From positions 992,001 to 1,056,000 of the forward strand of contig CAVYGO010000003.1 in NCBI GenBank assembly GCA_963768085.1: a DNA stretch of 64,000 nt. The letters run 5' to 3'. A program made the position numbers and the translations under genes. The notes under the pieces are model-generated. The model was given only the letters and a program-made list of their open reading frames with translations, was not told the DNA's origin and did no database searches. Positions 29,066 to 39,779 of this stretch are shown in pieces. Within the stretch, counting starts at the first letter, position 1, and each line of letters begins with the position of its first letter. This DNA comes from Pukyongia sp963768085. Lineage in GTDB: Bacteria > Bacteroidota > Bacteroidia > Flavobacteriales > Flavobacteriaceae.

Positions 29066-29073
29066 TTAACTTT
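29066..29073 (+). promoter_or_regulatory. -7 box of maeB
   Basis: TAACTTTG matches TAnnTTTG and lies 19 bases before the ATG at 29093. A TTTTCG about 18 bases upstream is a possible degenerate -33 element. Confidence 0.5.
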
Positions 29074-29092
29074 GTGTATAAGCACTTAATAT

Positions 29093-31399
29093 ATGAGTAA
29101 GCAAAGTAAACGAAGAGAAGCCCTGAGGTATCACGCCAAACCCAGGCCAGGCAAGATCGAGGTAGTCCCTACCAAGAAATATGCCACCCAACGCGATCTT
29201 TCATTGGCTTATTCCCCGGGTGTAGCAGAACCCTGTCTTGAAATAGAAAAGGATGTCAACAACGCCTATCTTTATACGAACAAGGGCAACCTGGTTGCGG
29301 TGATTTCCAATGGGACAGCGGTTCTGGGTCTTGGAAATATTGGCCCGGAGGCTTCCAAGCCGGTGATGGAAGGGAAAGGATTATTATTCAAGATCTTCGC
29401 CGACATTGATGTTTTTGATATTGAAGTGAATACGGAAAACGTAGATGAATTCATCGAAACGGTTAAAAATATCGCTCCAACCTTTGGTGGGATCAACCTT
29501 GAAGATATCAAAGCCCCGGAAGCCTTCGAGATAGAACGCCGGCTGAAAGAAGAGTTGGATATTCCGGTAATGCATGACGATCAGCATGGAACCGCCATAA
29601 TCTCGGCAGCAGCCTTGTTGAACGCTCTGGAAATAGCTGAAAAAGATATTTCAAAAGTTAAGATTGTTATCAGTGGTGCCGGAGCCGCTGCAGTTTCCTG
29701 TACTCGATTGTACAAGGCTTTCGGCGCGAATTCTGAAAATATCGTGATGCTGGATAGCAAAGGTGTGATCCGAAAAGATCGTGACGATCTCTCCAAGGAG
29801 AAAGCGGAGTTTGCGACCGAACGAAAGATCGAGACCCTGGATGATGCTATGAAGGGTGCCGACGTTTTTATAGGTCTTTCGATCGCCGATATTGTAACGC
29901 CGGAAATGTTGAAAACCATGGCCGATACACCCATCGTGTTTGCGATGGCTAACCCGGATCCGGAAATCGAATATAAACTGGCTGTTAACACCCGAGATGA
30001 TATTATCATGGCAACGGGGAGAAGTGATCATCCAAATCAGGTGAATAATGTACTTGGATTTCCCTTTATTTTTCGTGGTGCACTGGATGTTCGGGCGACA
30101 AAGATCAATGAAGCTATGAAAATGGCAGCCGTAAAAGCCCTGGCCGACCTTGCTAAAGAACCCGTTCCTGAGCAAGTGCATATAGCGTACGGCGAGACCC
30201 GGCTAACTTTTGGAAAGGACTACATCATTCCAAAACCATTCGATCCTCGTTTGATCGCTACTGTGCCGCCGGCCGTGGCTAAGGCCGCTATAGAAAGTGG
30301 CGTGGCCACTTCAGAAATTACCGATTGGGAAGCCTATAAGGACGAGCTATACGAGCGGATGGGTAGTGACAATAAGATCATCCGGCTTATGTATAATCGT
30401 GCGAGGATGAATCCGAAACGGATAGTATTTGCGGAAGCGGATAGTCTTGATGTTTTAAAAGCTGCGCAGATTGTATTTGAAGAGAGAATAGGAACGCCCA
30501 TTCTACTGGGTAGGCGTACTATTATCAAGGAACTCATGGAAGAAATTGAATTTGAAGATGAGGGTATCAGGATCATTGATCCTAAAAGCGATGAACAAGC
30601 GGAAAAGCTGGCAGCTTATGCTAAGAAACACTGGAACCACAGGAAGCGAAATGGAATTACCTATTATAATGCGAAGCGCATTATGCGGGAACGGAATTAT
30701 TTTGCGGCCATGATGGTGAATGAAGGCGATGCCGATGCAATGATTTCCGGATATTCCAGGGCCTATCCTACCGTACTCCGTCCGGTCCTGGAAACTGTTG
30801 GGTTATTTGAAGGGGTGGAACGTGTTGCAACCACTAACCTGATGCTTACTAAGCGCGGCCCAATGTTTTTATCGGATACGTCTATCAATATCGATCCAAA
30901 TGCACATGAGCTCGCCAAGATCGCGCAAATGACGAATTACACGATTAAGCTCTTCGGGCTGGTGCCGGTGATCGCCATGATTTCATATGCCAATTTCGGA
31001 TCTTCCAAAGATCCGCATGCCAGGAAAGTTCAGAAGGCAGTATCCTTGTTGCACAAGTCGAATCCCGATATGCATGTCGACGGAGAATTGCAGGTAGATT
31101 TCGCATTAAACCCGACATTAATGAAGGAAAATTTCCCTTTCTCAAAACTGACCGGAAAGAAAGTAAACGCCTTAATATTTCCGAATCTCGACTCTGCGAA
31201 CAGTAACTACAAATTACTTAAAGAACTAAATGCTGTTGAATCAATCGGACCTATCATGCTGGGGATGAGAAAACCAGTGCATATCCTGCAATTAGGAGCA
31301 AGTGTGGAAGAGATCGTAAATATGGCTGCCGTGGCAGTAATAGATGCGCAACAAAAAGAAAAGAGAGCCGAGGAACAGGAGGTAAAAAAGGCCGAGTGA
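29093..31399 (+). CDS. maeB: NADP-dependent malic enzyme with phosphotransacetylase-like domain
   Basis: The 768-residue protein is the MaeB type. Residues about 1-430 form the malic enzyme (LSLAYSPGVAEPCLEI, Lys-containing TNKGNLVAVISNGTAVLGLG, VMHDDQHGTAI and the nucleotide-binding ISGAGAAAVSC). Residues about 440-760 form a phosphotransacetylase-like domain (YNRARMNPKRIVFAEAD, then EGDADAMISGYSRAYPTVLR). The enzyme decarboxylates malate to pyruvate with NADP+. The second domain is known to be regulatory, responding to acetyl-CoA. It has its own promoter box and is followed by ruvA after a 73-base gap. Confidence 0.95.
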   Translation: MSKQSKRREALRYHAKPRPGKIEVVPTKKYATQRDLSLAYSPGVAEPCLEIEKDVNNAYLYTNKGNLVAVISNGTAVLGLGNIGPEASKPVMEGKGLLFKIFADIDVFDIEVNTENVDEFIETVKNIAPTFGGINLEDIKAPEAFEIERRLKEELDIPVMHDDQHGTAIISAAALLNALEIAEKDISKVKIVISGAGAAAVSCTRLYKAFGANSENIVMLDSKGVIRKDRDDLSKEKAEFATERKIETLDDAMKGADVFIGLSIADIVTPEMLKTMADTPIVFAMANPDPEIEYKLAVNTRDDIIMATGRSDHPNQVNNVLGFPFIFRGALDVRATKINEAMKMAAVKALADLAKEPVPEQVHIAYGETRLTFGKDYIIPKPFDPRLIATVPPAVAKAAIESGVATSEITDWEAYKDELYERMGSDNKIIRLMYNRARMNPKRIVFAEADSLDVLKAAQIVFEERIGTPILLGRRTIIKELMEEIEFEDEGIRIIDPKSDEQAEKLAAYAKKHWNHRKRNGITYYNAKRIMRERNYFAAMMVNEGDADAMISGYSRAYPTVLRPVLETVGLFEGVERVATTNLMLTKRGPMFLSDTSINIDPNAHELAKIAQMTNYTIKLFGLVPVIAMISYANFGSSKDPHARKVQKAVSLLHKSNPDMHVDGELQVDFALNPTLMKENFPFSKLTGKKVNALIFPNLDSANSNYKLLKELNAVESIGPIMLGMRKPVHILQLGASVEEIVNMAAVAVIDAQQKEKRAEEQEVKKAE

Positions 31400-31439
31400 A
31401 TTTAGTATTTTCGAGGATGGCGGATGCAAATAATTATAC

Positions 31440-31447
31440 TATATTTG
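31440..31447 (+). promoter_or_regulatory. -7 box of ruvA-sprA
   Basis: TATATTTG matches TAnnTTTG and lies 25 bases before the ruvA ATG. A possible -33 TTTAG is upstream at about 31411-31415. Confidence 0.5.
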
Positions 31448-31472
31448 AGGTCAATTAACTTTTTATTAACGC

Positions 31473-32054
31473 ATGATTACCCATATCCAGGGCAGGCTTG
31501 TTGAGAAGAATCCGACAGAAGTAATTATAGACTGCAATGGGGTGGGTTATTTTGTAAACATTTCGTTGCATACCTTTTCACAACTCCCGGCAAGTGAAAA
31601 TATTAAATTGTTCACTCATATGCTGGTCAGGGAAGATGCACATACGCTGTATGGATTTTCAGGAAAAACGGAACGTGAAATATTCAGACTGTTACTTTCG
31701 GTATCAGGGATTGGAGCCAGTATAGCCAGGACTATGCTATCTTCTCTTTCACCGCAGCAGGTGATGGAGGCAATCGCCTCGGAAGATGTGGTTACAATTC
31801 AATCTGTCAAGGGGATTGGAACTAAAACGGCACAACGTGCGGTTTTAGATTTGAAGGACAAAATTATTAAAGTGTATGGGCTCGATGATGTTTCTGTAAA
31901 TTCGAGCAATACGAATAAAAATGAAGCGTTATCAGCATTGGAGACTCTTGGATTTACTCGCAAACAGGTGGAAAAAGTTTGCGATAAGATATTGAAAGAG
32001 CAACCAGAAGCATCGGTGGAGGAGATAATAAAACAAGCTTTAAAAAATTTGTAA
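31473..32054 (+). CDS. ruvA: Holliday junction DNA helicase subunit RuvA
   Basis: RuvA binds the four-way junction and loads RuvB. The 193-residue protein has an N-terminal OB fold (ITHIQGRLVEKNPTEVIIDC), the helix-hairpin-helix pair (LLSVSGIGASIARTMLSS and IQSVKGIGTKTAQRAVLDLK), and the C-terminal RuvB-binding domain (EALSALETLGFTRKQVEK). Its stop is three bases before the TTG start of sprA, an arrangement I recall from other flavobacteria. Confidence 0.96.
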   Translation: MITHIQGRLVEKNPTEVIIDCNGVGYFVNISLHTFSQLPASENIKLFTHMLVREDAHTLYGFSGKTEREIFRLLLSVSGIGASIARTMLSSLSPQQVMEAIASEDVVTIQSVKGIGTKTAQRAVLDLKDKIIKVYGLDDVSVNSSNTNKNEALSALETLGFTRKQVEKVCDKILKEQPEASVEEIIKQALKNL

Positions 32055-32057
32055 ACA

Positions 32058-35000
32058 TTGGGCGCAAAACTTTACGATTACAAAAAGGGCTTTTTTAAGC
32101 TTTTACTTATTTTAGGAATCACCTTTGGCAGCTTATATACAGTACAAGCTCAGGACTCTACAAGTACTGGATTCGAGATGGGCAGGATGGAGTTGCCGAA
32201 TCCACAAAGTATAAAAGACTTATATCAGTACGATCCTATAACGGATCGCTACATATATACCCAGACCATTGGAGATCTGGATATAACCTACCCCATCATT
32301 CTTACCCCGGAAGAATATCAGGAACTCATTCTGAAAGAACAGATGAAGGCCTATTTCAAAGAAAAGATCGATGCTCAGGATGGGCGAAAAGAAGGGTCTG
32401 AGGAACTTCAGAAGAATTTACTTCCCACCTTTTATGTGAACAGTAATTTCTTTGAAAGTGTTTTCGGTGGTAATACCATTGAAGTGATACCAACGGGTAG
32501 TGTGGAAATGGATTTAGGAGTATTATATACTAAGCAGGATAATCCTTCTTTCTCTCCCAGAAACCGGACGAATCTGTCATTTGATTTCGACCAGCGAATC
32601 AGCCTTAGCTTACTTGGAAAGGTAGGAGAACGGTTACAGGTAACGGCAAACTATGACACACAATCTACCTTCGATTTTCAAAATCAGATTAAACTTGAGT
32701 ACACACCAACTGAGGATGATATAATCCAGAAGATCGAAGTGGGTAATGTAAACATGCCACTGAACAGTAGCCTAATCCAGGGGGCTCAAAGCCTGTTTGG
32801 GGTTAAAACACAACTTCAGTTTGGAAAAACAACCATCACCGGGGTATTTTCAGAACAGCAGTCGGAATCACGTACAGTAGTTGCTGAAGGAGGTGCGACA
32901 GTTACCGATTATGAATTGTTCGCCTTGGAATATGATGAAAATCGTCACTTCTTTCTCGCACATTACTTTCGCGATAACTATGATCGTGTGTTAGAGAGAT
33001 ATCCTTTCATCAATTCCAACGTTCAGATAACCCGTTCAGAGATCTGGATCACCAACCGTTCCAACCGGACCGAGAACGTTAGAAATATTGTGGCACTTCA
33101 GGATTTAGGTGAAGCGAATCCTGAGAATATCGGGCTCGCCGTTCCACCCGGAGGATTCATAAACAGACCGCCTAATTCCTTTGCGGACAACGGGAATAAC
33201 GACTTTAACCCTTTCGGAATTGATGATCCCACGATTCCATCAATTCTTAATCCGGCCATTCGCGATATCGCTACCGTTCAGCAGGGATTCAGCGGTGTAG
33301 CTGTGAATGAAGGGATCGACTATGTAACACTTGAAAATGCGCGTAGACTTCAGCCAAATGAATACCGGCTTAACAACCAACTAGGATATATTTCGTTAAA
33401 CCAACGGCTTAATAACGATGAAGTACTTGCTGTAGCATTTCAATACACCGTTAATGGTAAAGTGTATCAGGTAGGAGAATTTTCTAACGATGGGGTTGAG
33501 GCTACAGGGCAGACCACGCCAGGGATGAATCCGAGTTCCCCTCCGGAAGGCGGATTACCTCAGAACCTCGTTGTGAAACTTCTTAAAAGTAATATCACCA
33601 ACGTGAACGAGCCAATTTGGGATATTATGATGAAAAATATCTATGGATTGGGAGCCTTTCAGCTTGAACCTGAAGATTTCCGATTTAATATTTTTTACAC
33701 CGATCCTTCTCCCTTGAACTATATCGTGGCGGCTCCCGGAACTCCCGAATTTCCGGCAGTGGATTTACCTGCGGATGTTGATGATACGATCTTACTCAAT
33801 GTCTTTAATCTGGACCGTTTAAATTTCAACAACGATCCACAGGCTGGAGGTGATGGATTCTTCGATTTCCTTCCGGGCATCACGGTAGATACACAGAATG
33901 GGCAGATCATATTTACTAGCGTAGAACCCTTCGGAGAATACCTTTTTAATAAGCTTGACAGTTCACCCGCGGGTCCTGAGAATTATGATATTCCTTCTAG
34001 TTATAACGCGAACCAGAATAAGTATGTATTCAGGAAACTCTATACGTCTACAAAAATTGTTGCCGAGCAGGAACAAAGTGATAAAAACAAGTTTCAATTA
34101 AAAGGAACCTATAAGTCAACAGGGTCGGATGGGATTCCGATCGGCGCTTTTAATGTACCTCAGGGATCTGTAACGGTTACCGCTGGAGGCAGAGTGCTTG
34201 TAGAAGGTGTGGATTATACGGTGAATTATCAATTGGGTCGTGTTCAAATTCTTGATCCGGCTTTATTGAATTCGAATACTCCTATTCAGATTACCACCGA
34301 AAATAATACACTTTTCGGTCAGCAGACCAAGCGTTTTACAGGATTGAATGTGGAGCATATGTTCAATGAAAATTTCCAGATAGGGGCTACATATTTGAAT
34401 TTAAATGAGCGTCCGCTTACCCAGAAATCTTCCTACAATGTAGAGCCTATTAACAATACCATTTTTGGCCTGAACGCCAATATCTCGACGGAAGTTCCGT
34501 TCCTAACCCGTTTAGTTAATAAATTACCGAATATAGATACTGATGTTGAATCTAATGTATCCCTGCGTGGCGAATTCGCATACTTGTTACCGGGTGCGCC
34601 TAAAGTGGCCGATTTCGATGGTAAAGCCACTGTATATGTGGATGATTTTGAGGCCTCTCAAACAGAATTGGATATTAAAGCACCGCTTAGTTGGTTTCTT
34701 TCCAGTACACCAATAGGATTCGGCGGGGAACAATCAAACGGCAATCTTGCATACAATTATAACCGTGCGAGAATCGCCTGGTATACGATCGACCCGATTT
34801 TCTACAGTAGTCAACGCCCGAGCGGAATTAACGAAGAGGACCTTTCATCACCTTTTACTCGGCGTATTTTCAGGGATGAGATATTCCCGAACCAGGATAT
34901 CATACAGGGTCAGACCCAGGCTTTATTCTCATTGGATCTGGCATATTATCCAGGTGAAAGAGGACCTTATAACTTCAACCCGGAATTGGGAGGAGGAAAT

Positions 35001-38000
35001 ACGTTGCCCGACCCAGAAAGCAGGTTCGGGGGAATATCACGACAACTTACTACTACCGATTTTGAGCGTTCTAATGTGGAATACATCCAGTTTTGGGTTA
35101 TGGATCCATTCATCTATGACGAGAACGCGAATAACACCGGAGGTTTACTCCGATTTAACCTAGGGAATATATCGGAGGATGTACTAAAGGATGGGCGAAA
35201 GCAATACGAAAATGGACTACCGGCAGATGGCGGTACTGCGAATACAACACCAACAGCCTGGGGTAAAGTGCCAACCAACCAATCTCTTGTCTATACCTTC
35301 GATACCCAAGGGGAGCAAAGAACCAATCAGGATATCGGTTACGATGGTATAAACGATGCCGGAGAAGCGGCTCAATTTCCTGAATTTGCTGGTCTTCCTG
35401 ATCCGGCAGGAGATAATTACCTCTACTTCTTGCAGGCGGAGGGAAATATCCTGGAACGTTACCTTCAATATAACGGTGTGGAAGGAAATTCACCGGTGGA
35501 AGTTGGTGACACTAACCGGGGCTCAACACCACAACCGGATGTAGAAGATATTAACCGTGACAACACCATGAACACGGTGGACAGTTATTTCGAATATGAC
35601 ATTGAGATCAGAAGGGATATGCTCGATCCCACGACCAATCAATATGTGACCGATGTAAAAGAGCTGGATGTGGTCCTACAGAATAATCAGTCCATACCTG
35701 TGCGCTGGGTGCAATTCAAGATTCCTATCAGTGATCCGGATCGTGCGGTGAATGGCATTGCCGATTTTCGGTCTATTCGTTTTATGAGGATGTACATGAG
35801 TGGATTCTCTCAAAATACCATTCTTAGATTCGGAGCCTTAGACCTGGTTCGTGGGGATTATCGGCGTTATACCCAGACGCTGGATATTACTGGTCAGGAT
35901 CCGGATATGGATGACACTTTATTCGAAAATGAGGCTGTAAGTATTGAGCAGAACGAGAACAGAATTCCGATACCCTACGTTCTTCCACCAGGAGTATTTC
36001 GGGAGCAATTAAATAACAATAATAATATCATTCGCCAGAACGAACAATCTCTGGCCCTCAGGGTGACTGGTCTTGAGCCGGGAGACGGGAGGGGCGTATA
36101 TAAGAACTTTAATGTGGACATGCGGCAGTATGAGAATTTGGAGATGTTCATTCACGCAGAATCACTTCCGAATGAATCCGCACTCAGTGATGGAGATATG
36201 GTTGCATTTATGCGACTTGGGAATGACTTGAATCAAAACTTTTATGAGATTCAGATACCATTAAACCCTACAGCATTCAATGTTACGTCGGCTGAAGATA
36301 TCTGGCCGATAGAGAACAGGCTGAATCTCCCATTACGATTGCTGCAGGAAGCAAAAGCACGCTCTCTGGGAGACCCGAATAACAATCCTTCTGAAGTACA
36401 GTTCTTCGATCAGTCTGAATTGGATCCCTCATCGGTAGGAGGGGGTGAAAATGAACTTCGAATTGGTATTCAGGGTAATCCCAGTTTCGGAGCCGTACGA
36501 GTTATTATGCTAGGTATGAAAAACGCCACCACTAATGATGTTTCTGGTGAGGTCTGGTTCAATGAACTCCGACTTTCAGAATTGAAAAATCAAGGTGGTT
36601 GGGCAGCTGTAGCGAGTATGGACGCTAACCTGGCTGATTTTGCGAATGTGAGTGCGACTGCCGGAAAGAATACGATAGGATTTGGGTCTATAGAACAAGG
36701 TCCGAACCAAAGAAGCCGGGAAGATGCACAACAATATGATTTAGTTACGAACGTGAATCTTGGACAGTTACTACCACAAACATGGGGTATTCAACTACCA
36801 TTCAATTATGGTCGGTCCGAAGAACTCATTACGCCTCAGTTCGATCCTGAATTTCAGGATATTGAGCTTGAGACCCGGCTTGACAATACGACGGATGCTG
36901 CAGAGCGAGAGAGAATCAAGACACAGGCTGAAGATTACACGAGAAGACAGAGTGTAAATTTCATTGGTGTTAGAAAGGAACGGACCAGTGAGAAACCCCC
37001 GATGCCATACGACATATCCAATTTCACATTCTCATATTCGTATAACCAGGTGGACCACCGTGATTTCGAGATAGAGGAAGCCCTGGATCAAAATGTGAGA
37101 GTTGGAGGTACGTACAATTACAATTTCATTCAGAAACCACTCGAGCCTTTCGCTAAGAACGATTCATTGTTCACAGGAAAATATTGGAAATTCCTTAAAG
37201 ATATAAACTTAAATTATCTGCCTACCAATATCTCATTAAGTTCCAATATTATAAGACAATACAATGAACAGAAGTTCAGGGAGATCAATTTAGCACAGAA
37301 CCTCAAACCGGTACCATTACTTTACCAGAGAAATTTCCTCTTCGATTGGCAGTATACTATCAATTACAACTTAACCAAATCGTTGCGTTTTAACTTTAAT
37401 GCTTCGAACAATCGTATTGTGAACAACTATATCATACCCGAACGTTTAGACAACGGCGAGGTAATCTATAATGTAGATAATTCCATAGGTATCTGGGATG
37501 GATTCTTCGATGTGGGTGTGCCGAACATGCATTTCCAGTCTTTACAGGTTAATTACGATTTACCATTTGATAAATTTCCATTCCTTGAATTTATCAGGGC
37601 AACCTATTCCTACCAGGGAGATTTCCAATGGCAGAAGGGGAGTGATCTACTAACAAATATTCCATTTCCCATCGGTGATGATAACCCGGAATTCTACAAC
37701 CTGGGGAATTCAGTACAAAATGCGAGTACCCATAGAATTAATTCGAACCTGGATATGACCAATTTCTACCGTTATATCGGTCTTACCAAAATAAAGCCTG
37801 GAGACCGTGGTTCCGGTGTAGATAGAGGAGGCGATGGTCCAAATACAGGCGGAAAAGCTGGTAATACAAAAGCCGAAAAAGGCGGTGGAAATGACGGTAA
37901 AGGAGGTGATAATAACACCAAAGCCGGCGGTGACGGTTTTGTATCTGAAAGTGGTGCAACAGGCGGGCGCAGAGGAAATGCCGGCTCCCAAGGCGGCGGT

Positions 38001-39371
38001 AGAACTGGTTTAAGCGGCGGCGCAAAGGCCGTAAATACCCTCATTGGTTTGGTCACTTCCATTAAGAAAGTACAATTCAATTACCAGGAGAATAATGGTA
38101 TTTACCTGCCCGGATATTTGCGTTTCGTGGGGATGATGGGAACATTGAAACCGTCGGCAGGATTTGTATTCGGAAGTCAGAGAGAGGTTCGTGAACTTGC
38201 AGCCCGAAATGGTTGGTTAACACTCTACCCGGAATTTAACGAGCAATATACGGAGGTAGAAAACAAGCAATTGGACTACCAGGTGAATATGGAGCTGCTT
38301 CCTGATTTAAAAATCGATTTCAACGGGAACAGGATCTATTCAGAAAATTATGCCGAGAACTATATCGTTGAAAACGGGTTATATCGTTCCTTAACGCCAA
38401 ACACATTTGGTAATTTCAGCATTTCAACCATACTTATTTCTACTTCTTTTAGAACTAGTGATGAATTTGGTTCTGCCACGTTCGACGATTTTAGAACCAA
38501 TCGGATAATCATTGCCGACAGACTAGCTGAAAGTTTTTATGGAACAACTAACTTCGAGCGCGATGATGAAGGATATCCTATTGGTTTTGGGAAAACGAGT
38601 CAGGATGTGCTCTTGCCATCTTTCATTTCCGCCTATGAAGGAAGTAAAGCTTCCAGTGAGCCAACAGGAATCTTTAGAAATATTGCCTTGCCAAACTGGG
38701 ATTTGAAATATACAGGTTTAATGAATCTGGCATGGTTTAAGAAACACTTTAAACGATTTTCTATTCAGCATGGTTATCGTGCGGCATACACAGTAAATCA
38801 GTTTCAGACCAATCTTGATTTCGATCCTTTAAATCCAAGAGACCTGGATCAGGCTGGAAATTATAAACCACAGACTTTCCTTACTAATGTGAATTTAACG
38901 GAAATGTTCTCGCCGCTCGTCAGGTTAGATTTCGAGATGAAGAATTCCATTAAGATCCTTGCGGAACTTAAGAAAGACCGGGCATTATCACTAAGTTTTG
39001 CGAATAATTTAATGACCGAAATCCAAGGAAATGAAGTAGTGATTGGATTGGGATATAGGATTAAGGATCTTAGGATTGGAACGAATTTCGGCGGAAAAAA
39101 GAAAATCCTAAAAAGTGATCTGAACTTCAAACTTGATCTGTCAAGGAGAGACAATAAAACAATAATTCGGTACCTGGATATCGTAAACAATCAGACTACG
39201 GCAGGCCAGACGATCTATGGATTACAGTTAACCGCCGATTACGCCTTAAGCAAAAACTTAACAGCATTGTTTTACTACGACCATACCTTCTCTGAGTATG
39301 CTATTTCTACTGCATTCCCGCAGACAACCATTAGAAGTGGGATTACGTTGCGATACAATTTTGGAAACTAA
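32058..39371 (+). CDS. sprA: Type IX secretion translocon / gliding protein SprA
   Basis: SprA is the very large outer membrane beta-barrel through which type IX secretion cargo passes. It also supports gliding motility. The size (2437 residues) and gene context match. It starts with TTG at 32058 and has a signal peptide ending TVQAQ at about residue 31. Many segments are typical: NLSFDFDQRISLSLLGKVGE, LLPGAPKVADFDGKATVYVD, EVWFNELRLSELKNQGGWAA, and a C-terminal strand ending IRSGITLRYNFGN. Residues about 1913-1990 form a Gly/Lys/Asn-rich stretch (RGGDGPNTGGKAGN and similar) in a region that is variable between species. The gene is followed by gcvH after 27 bases. Confidence 0.96.
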   Translation: MGAKLYDYKKGFFKLLLILGITFGSLYTVQAQDSTSTGFEMGRMELPNPQSIKDLYQYDPITDRYIYTQTIGDLDITYPIILTPEEYQELILKEQMKAYFKEKIDAQDGRKEGSEELQKNLLPTFYVNSNFFESVFGGNTIEVIPTGSVEMDLGVLYTKQDNPSFSPRNRTNLSFDFDQRISLSLLGKVGERLQVTANYDTQSTFDFQNQIKLEYTPTEDDIIQKIEVGNVNMPLNSSLIQGAQSLFGVKTQLQFGKTTITGVFSEQQSESRTVVAEGGATVTDYELFALEYDENRHFFLAHYFRDNYDRVLERYPFINSNVQITRSEIWITNRSNRTENVRNIVALQDLGEANPENIGLAVPPGGFINRPPNSFADNGNNDFNPFGIDDPTIPSILNPAIRDIATVQQGFSGVAVNEGIDYVTLENARRLQPNEYRLNNQLGYISLNQRLNNDEVLAVAFQYTVNGKVYQVGEFSNDGVEATGQTTPGMNPSSPPEGGLPQNLVVKLLKSNITNVNEPIWDIMMKNIYGLGAFQLEPEDFRFNIFYTDPSPLNYIVAAPGTPEFPAVDLPADVDDTILLNVFNLDRLNFNNDPQAGGDGFFDFLPGITVDTQNGQIIFTSVEPFGEYLFNKLDSSPAGPENYDIPSSYNANQNKYVFRKLYTSTKIVAEQEQSDKNKFQLKGTYKSTGSDGIPIGAFNVPQGSVTVTAGGRVLVEGVDYTVNYQLGRVQILDPALLNSNTPIQITTENNTLFGQQTKRFTGLNVEHMFNENFQIGATYLNLNERPLTQKSSYNVEPINNTIFGLNANISTEVPFLTRLVNKLPNIDTDVESNVSLRGEFAYLLPGAPKVADFDGKATVYVDDFEASQTELDIKAPLSWFLSSTPIGFGGEQSNGNLAYNYNRARIAWYTIDPIFYSSQRPSGINEEDLSSPFTRRIFRDEIFPNQDIIQGQTQALFSLDLAYYPGERGPYNFNPELGGGNTLPDPESRFGGISRQLTTTDFERSNVEYIQFWVMDPFIYDENANNTGGLLRFNLGNISEDVLKDGRKQYENGLPADGGTANTTPTAWGKVPTNQSLVYTFDTQGEQRTNQDIGYDGINDAGEAAQFPEFAGLPDPAGDNYLYFLQAEGNILERYLQYNGVEGNSPVEVGDTNRGSTPQPDVEDINRDNTMNTVDSYFEYDIEIRRDMLDPTTNQYVTDVKELDVVLQNNQSIPVRWVQFKIPISDPDRAVNGIADFRSIRFMRMYMSGFSQNTILRFGALDLVRGDYRRYTQTLDITGQDPDMDDTLFENEAVSIEQNENRIPIPYVLPPGVFREQLNNNNNIIRQNEQSLALRVTGLEPGDGRGVYKNFNVDMRQYENLEMFIHAESLPNESALSDGDMVAFMRLGNDLNQNFYEIQIPLNPTAFNVTSAEDIWPIENRLNLPLRLLQEAKARSLGDPNNNPSEVQFFDQSELDPSSVGGGENELRIGIQGNPSFGAVRVIMLGMKNATTNDVSGEVWFNELRLSELKNQGGWAAVASMDANLADFANVSATAGKNTIGFGSIEQGPNQRSREDAQQYDLVTNVNLGQLLPQTWGIQLPFNYGRSEELITPQFDPEFQDIELETRLDNTTDAAERERIKTQAEDYTRRQSVNFIGVRKERTSEKPPMPYDISNFTFSYSYNQVDHRDFEIEEALDQNVRVGGTYNYNFIQKPLEPFAKNDSLFTGKYWKFLKDINLNYLPTNISLSSNIIRQYNEQKFREINLAQNLKPVPLLYQRNFLFDWQYTINYNLTKSLRFNFNASNNRIVNNYIIPERLDNGEVIYNVDNSIGIWDGFFDVGVPNMHFQSLQVNYDLPFDKFPFLEFIRATYSYQGDFQWQKGSDLLTNIPFPIGDDNPEFYNLGNSVQNASTHRINSNLDMTNFYRYIGLTKIKPGDRGSGVDRGGDGPNTGGKAGNTKAEKGGGNDGKGGDNNTKAGGDGFVSESGATGGRRGNAGSQGGGRTGLSGGAKAVNTLIGLVTSIKKVQFNYQENNGIYLPGYLRFVGMMGTLKPSAGFVFGSQREVRELAARNGWLTLYPEFNEQYTEVENKQLDYQVNMELLPDLKIDFNGNRIYSENYAENYIVENGLYRSLTPNTFGNFSISTILISTSFRTSDEFGSATFDDFRTNRIIIADRLAESFYGTTNFERDDEGYPIGFGKTSQDVLLPSFISAYEGSKASSEPTGIFRNIALPNWDLKYTGLMNLAWFKKHFKRFSIQHGYRAAYTVNQFQTNLDFDPLNPRDLDQAGNYKPQTFLTNVNLTEMFSPLVRLDFEMKNSIKILAELKKDRALSLSFANNLMTEIQGNEVVIGLGYRIKDLRIGTNFGGKKKILKSDLNFKLDLSRRDNKTIIRYLDIVNNQTTAGQTIYGLQLTADYALSKNLTALFYYDHTFSEYAISTAFPQTTIRSGITLRYNFGN

Positions 39372-39398
39372 TATTTATTGAAAAAAATTAATTGAACT

Positions 39399-39779
39399 AT
39401 GAATGTACCATCAGACCTAAAATATACAAAAGATCATGAATGGGTGCGCGTGGAAGGTGATGTTGCCACCGTTGGTATTACTGATTTTGCCCAGGGTGAA
39501 TTAGGGGATATCGTTTATGTTGAAGTTGAAACTGTTGATGAAACTTTGGATAAGGACGAAGTTTTCGGGACTGTTGAAGCCGTTAAAACAGTTTCGGATC
39601 TATTTTTACCAGTTGCTGGTGAGATTGTAGAATTTAATGAAGCTCTGGAATCTGAACCTGAAATGGTGAATTCAGATCCATATGGTGAAGGATGGATGGT
39701 AAAAATAAAGTTTTCAGATCCGACAGAGCTAGATGAATTATTAGATGATGCGGGCTATAAAGATCTTATCGGAGCGTAA
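39399..39779 (+). CDS. gcvH: Glycine cleavage system H protein
   Basis: The 126-residue lipoyl carrier shuttles the aminomethyl group between the P and T proteins. The lipoylated lysine is Lys63 in GTVEAVKTVSDL. The hammerhead fold patterns (HEWVRVEGDVATVGITDFAQ, and NSDPYGEGWMVKIK) are intact. No other glycine-cleavage gene is in the window. The sprA-gcvH pairing looks familiar in the family but its reason is unknown. Its last 35 bases overlap the next gene. Confidence 0.95.
   Translation: MNVPSDLKYTKDHEWVRVEGDVATVGITDFAQGELGDIVYVEVETVDETLDKDEVFGTVEAVKTVSDLFLPVAGEIVEFNEALESEPEMVNSDPYGEGWMVKIKFSDPTELDELLDDAGYKDLIGA

Noticed and set aside
37772..38080. Minus-strand proline-rich open frames over sprA
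   Set aside because: They are complements of the Gly-rich SprA segment. Long Pro/Leu runs arise from the GGN codons.
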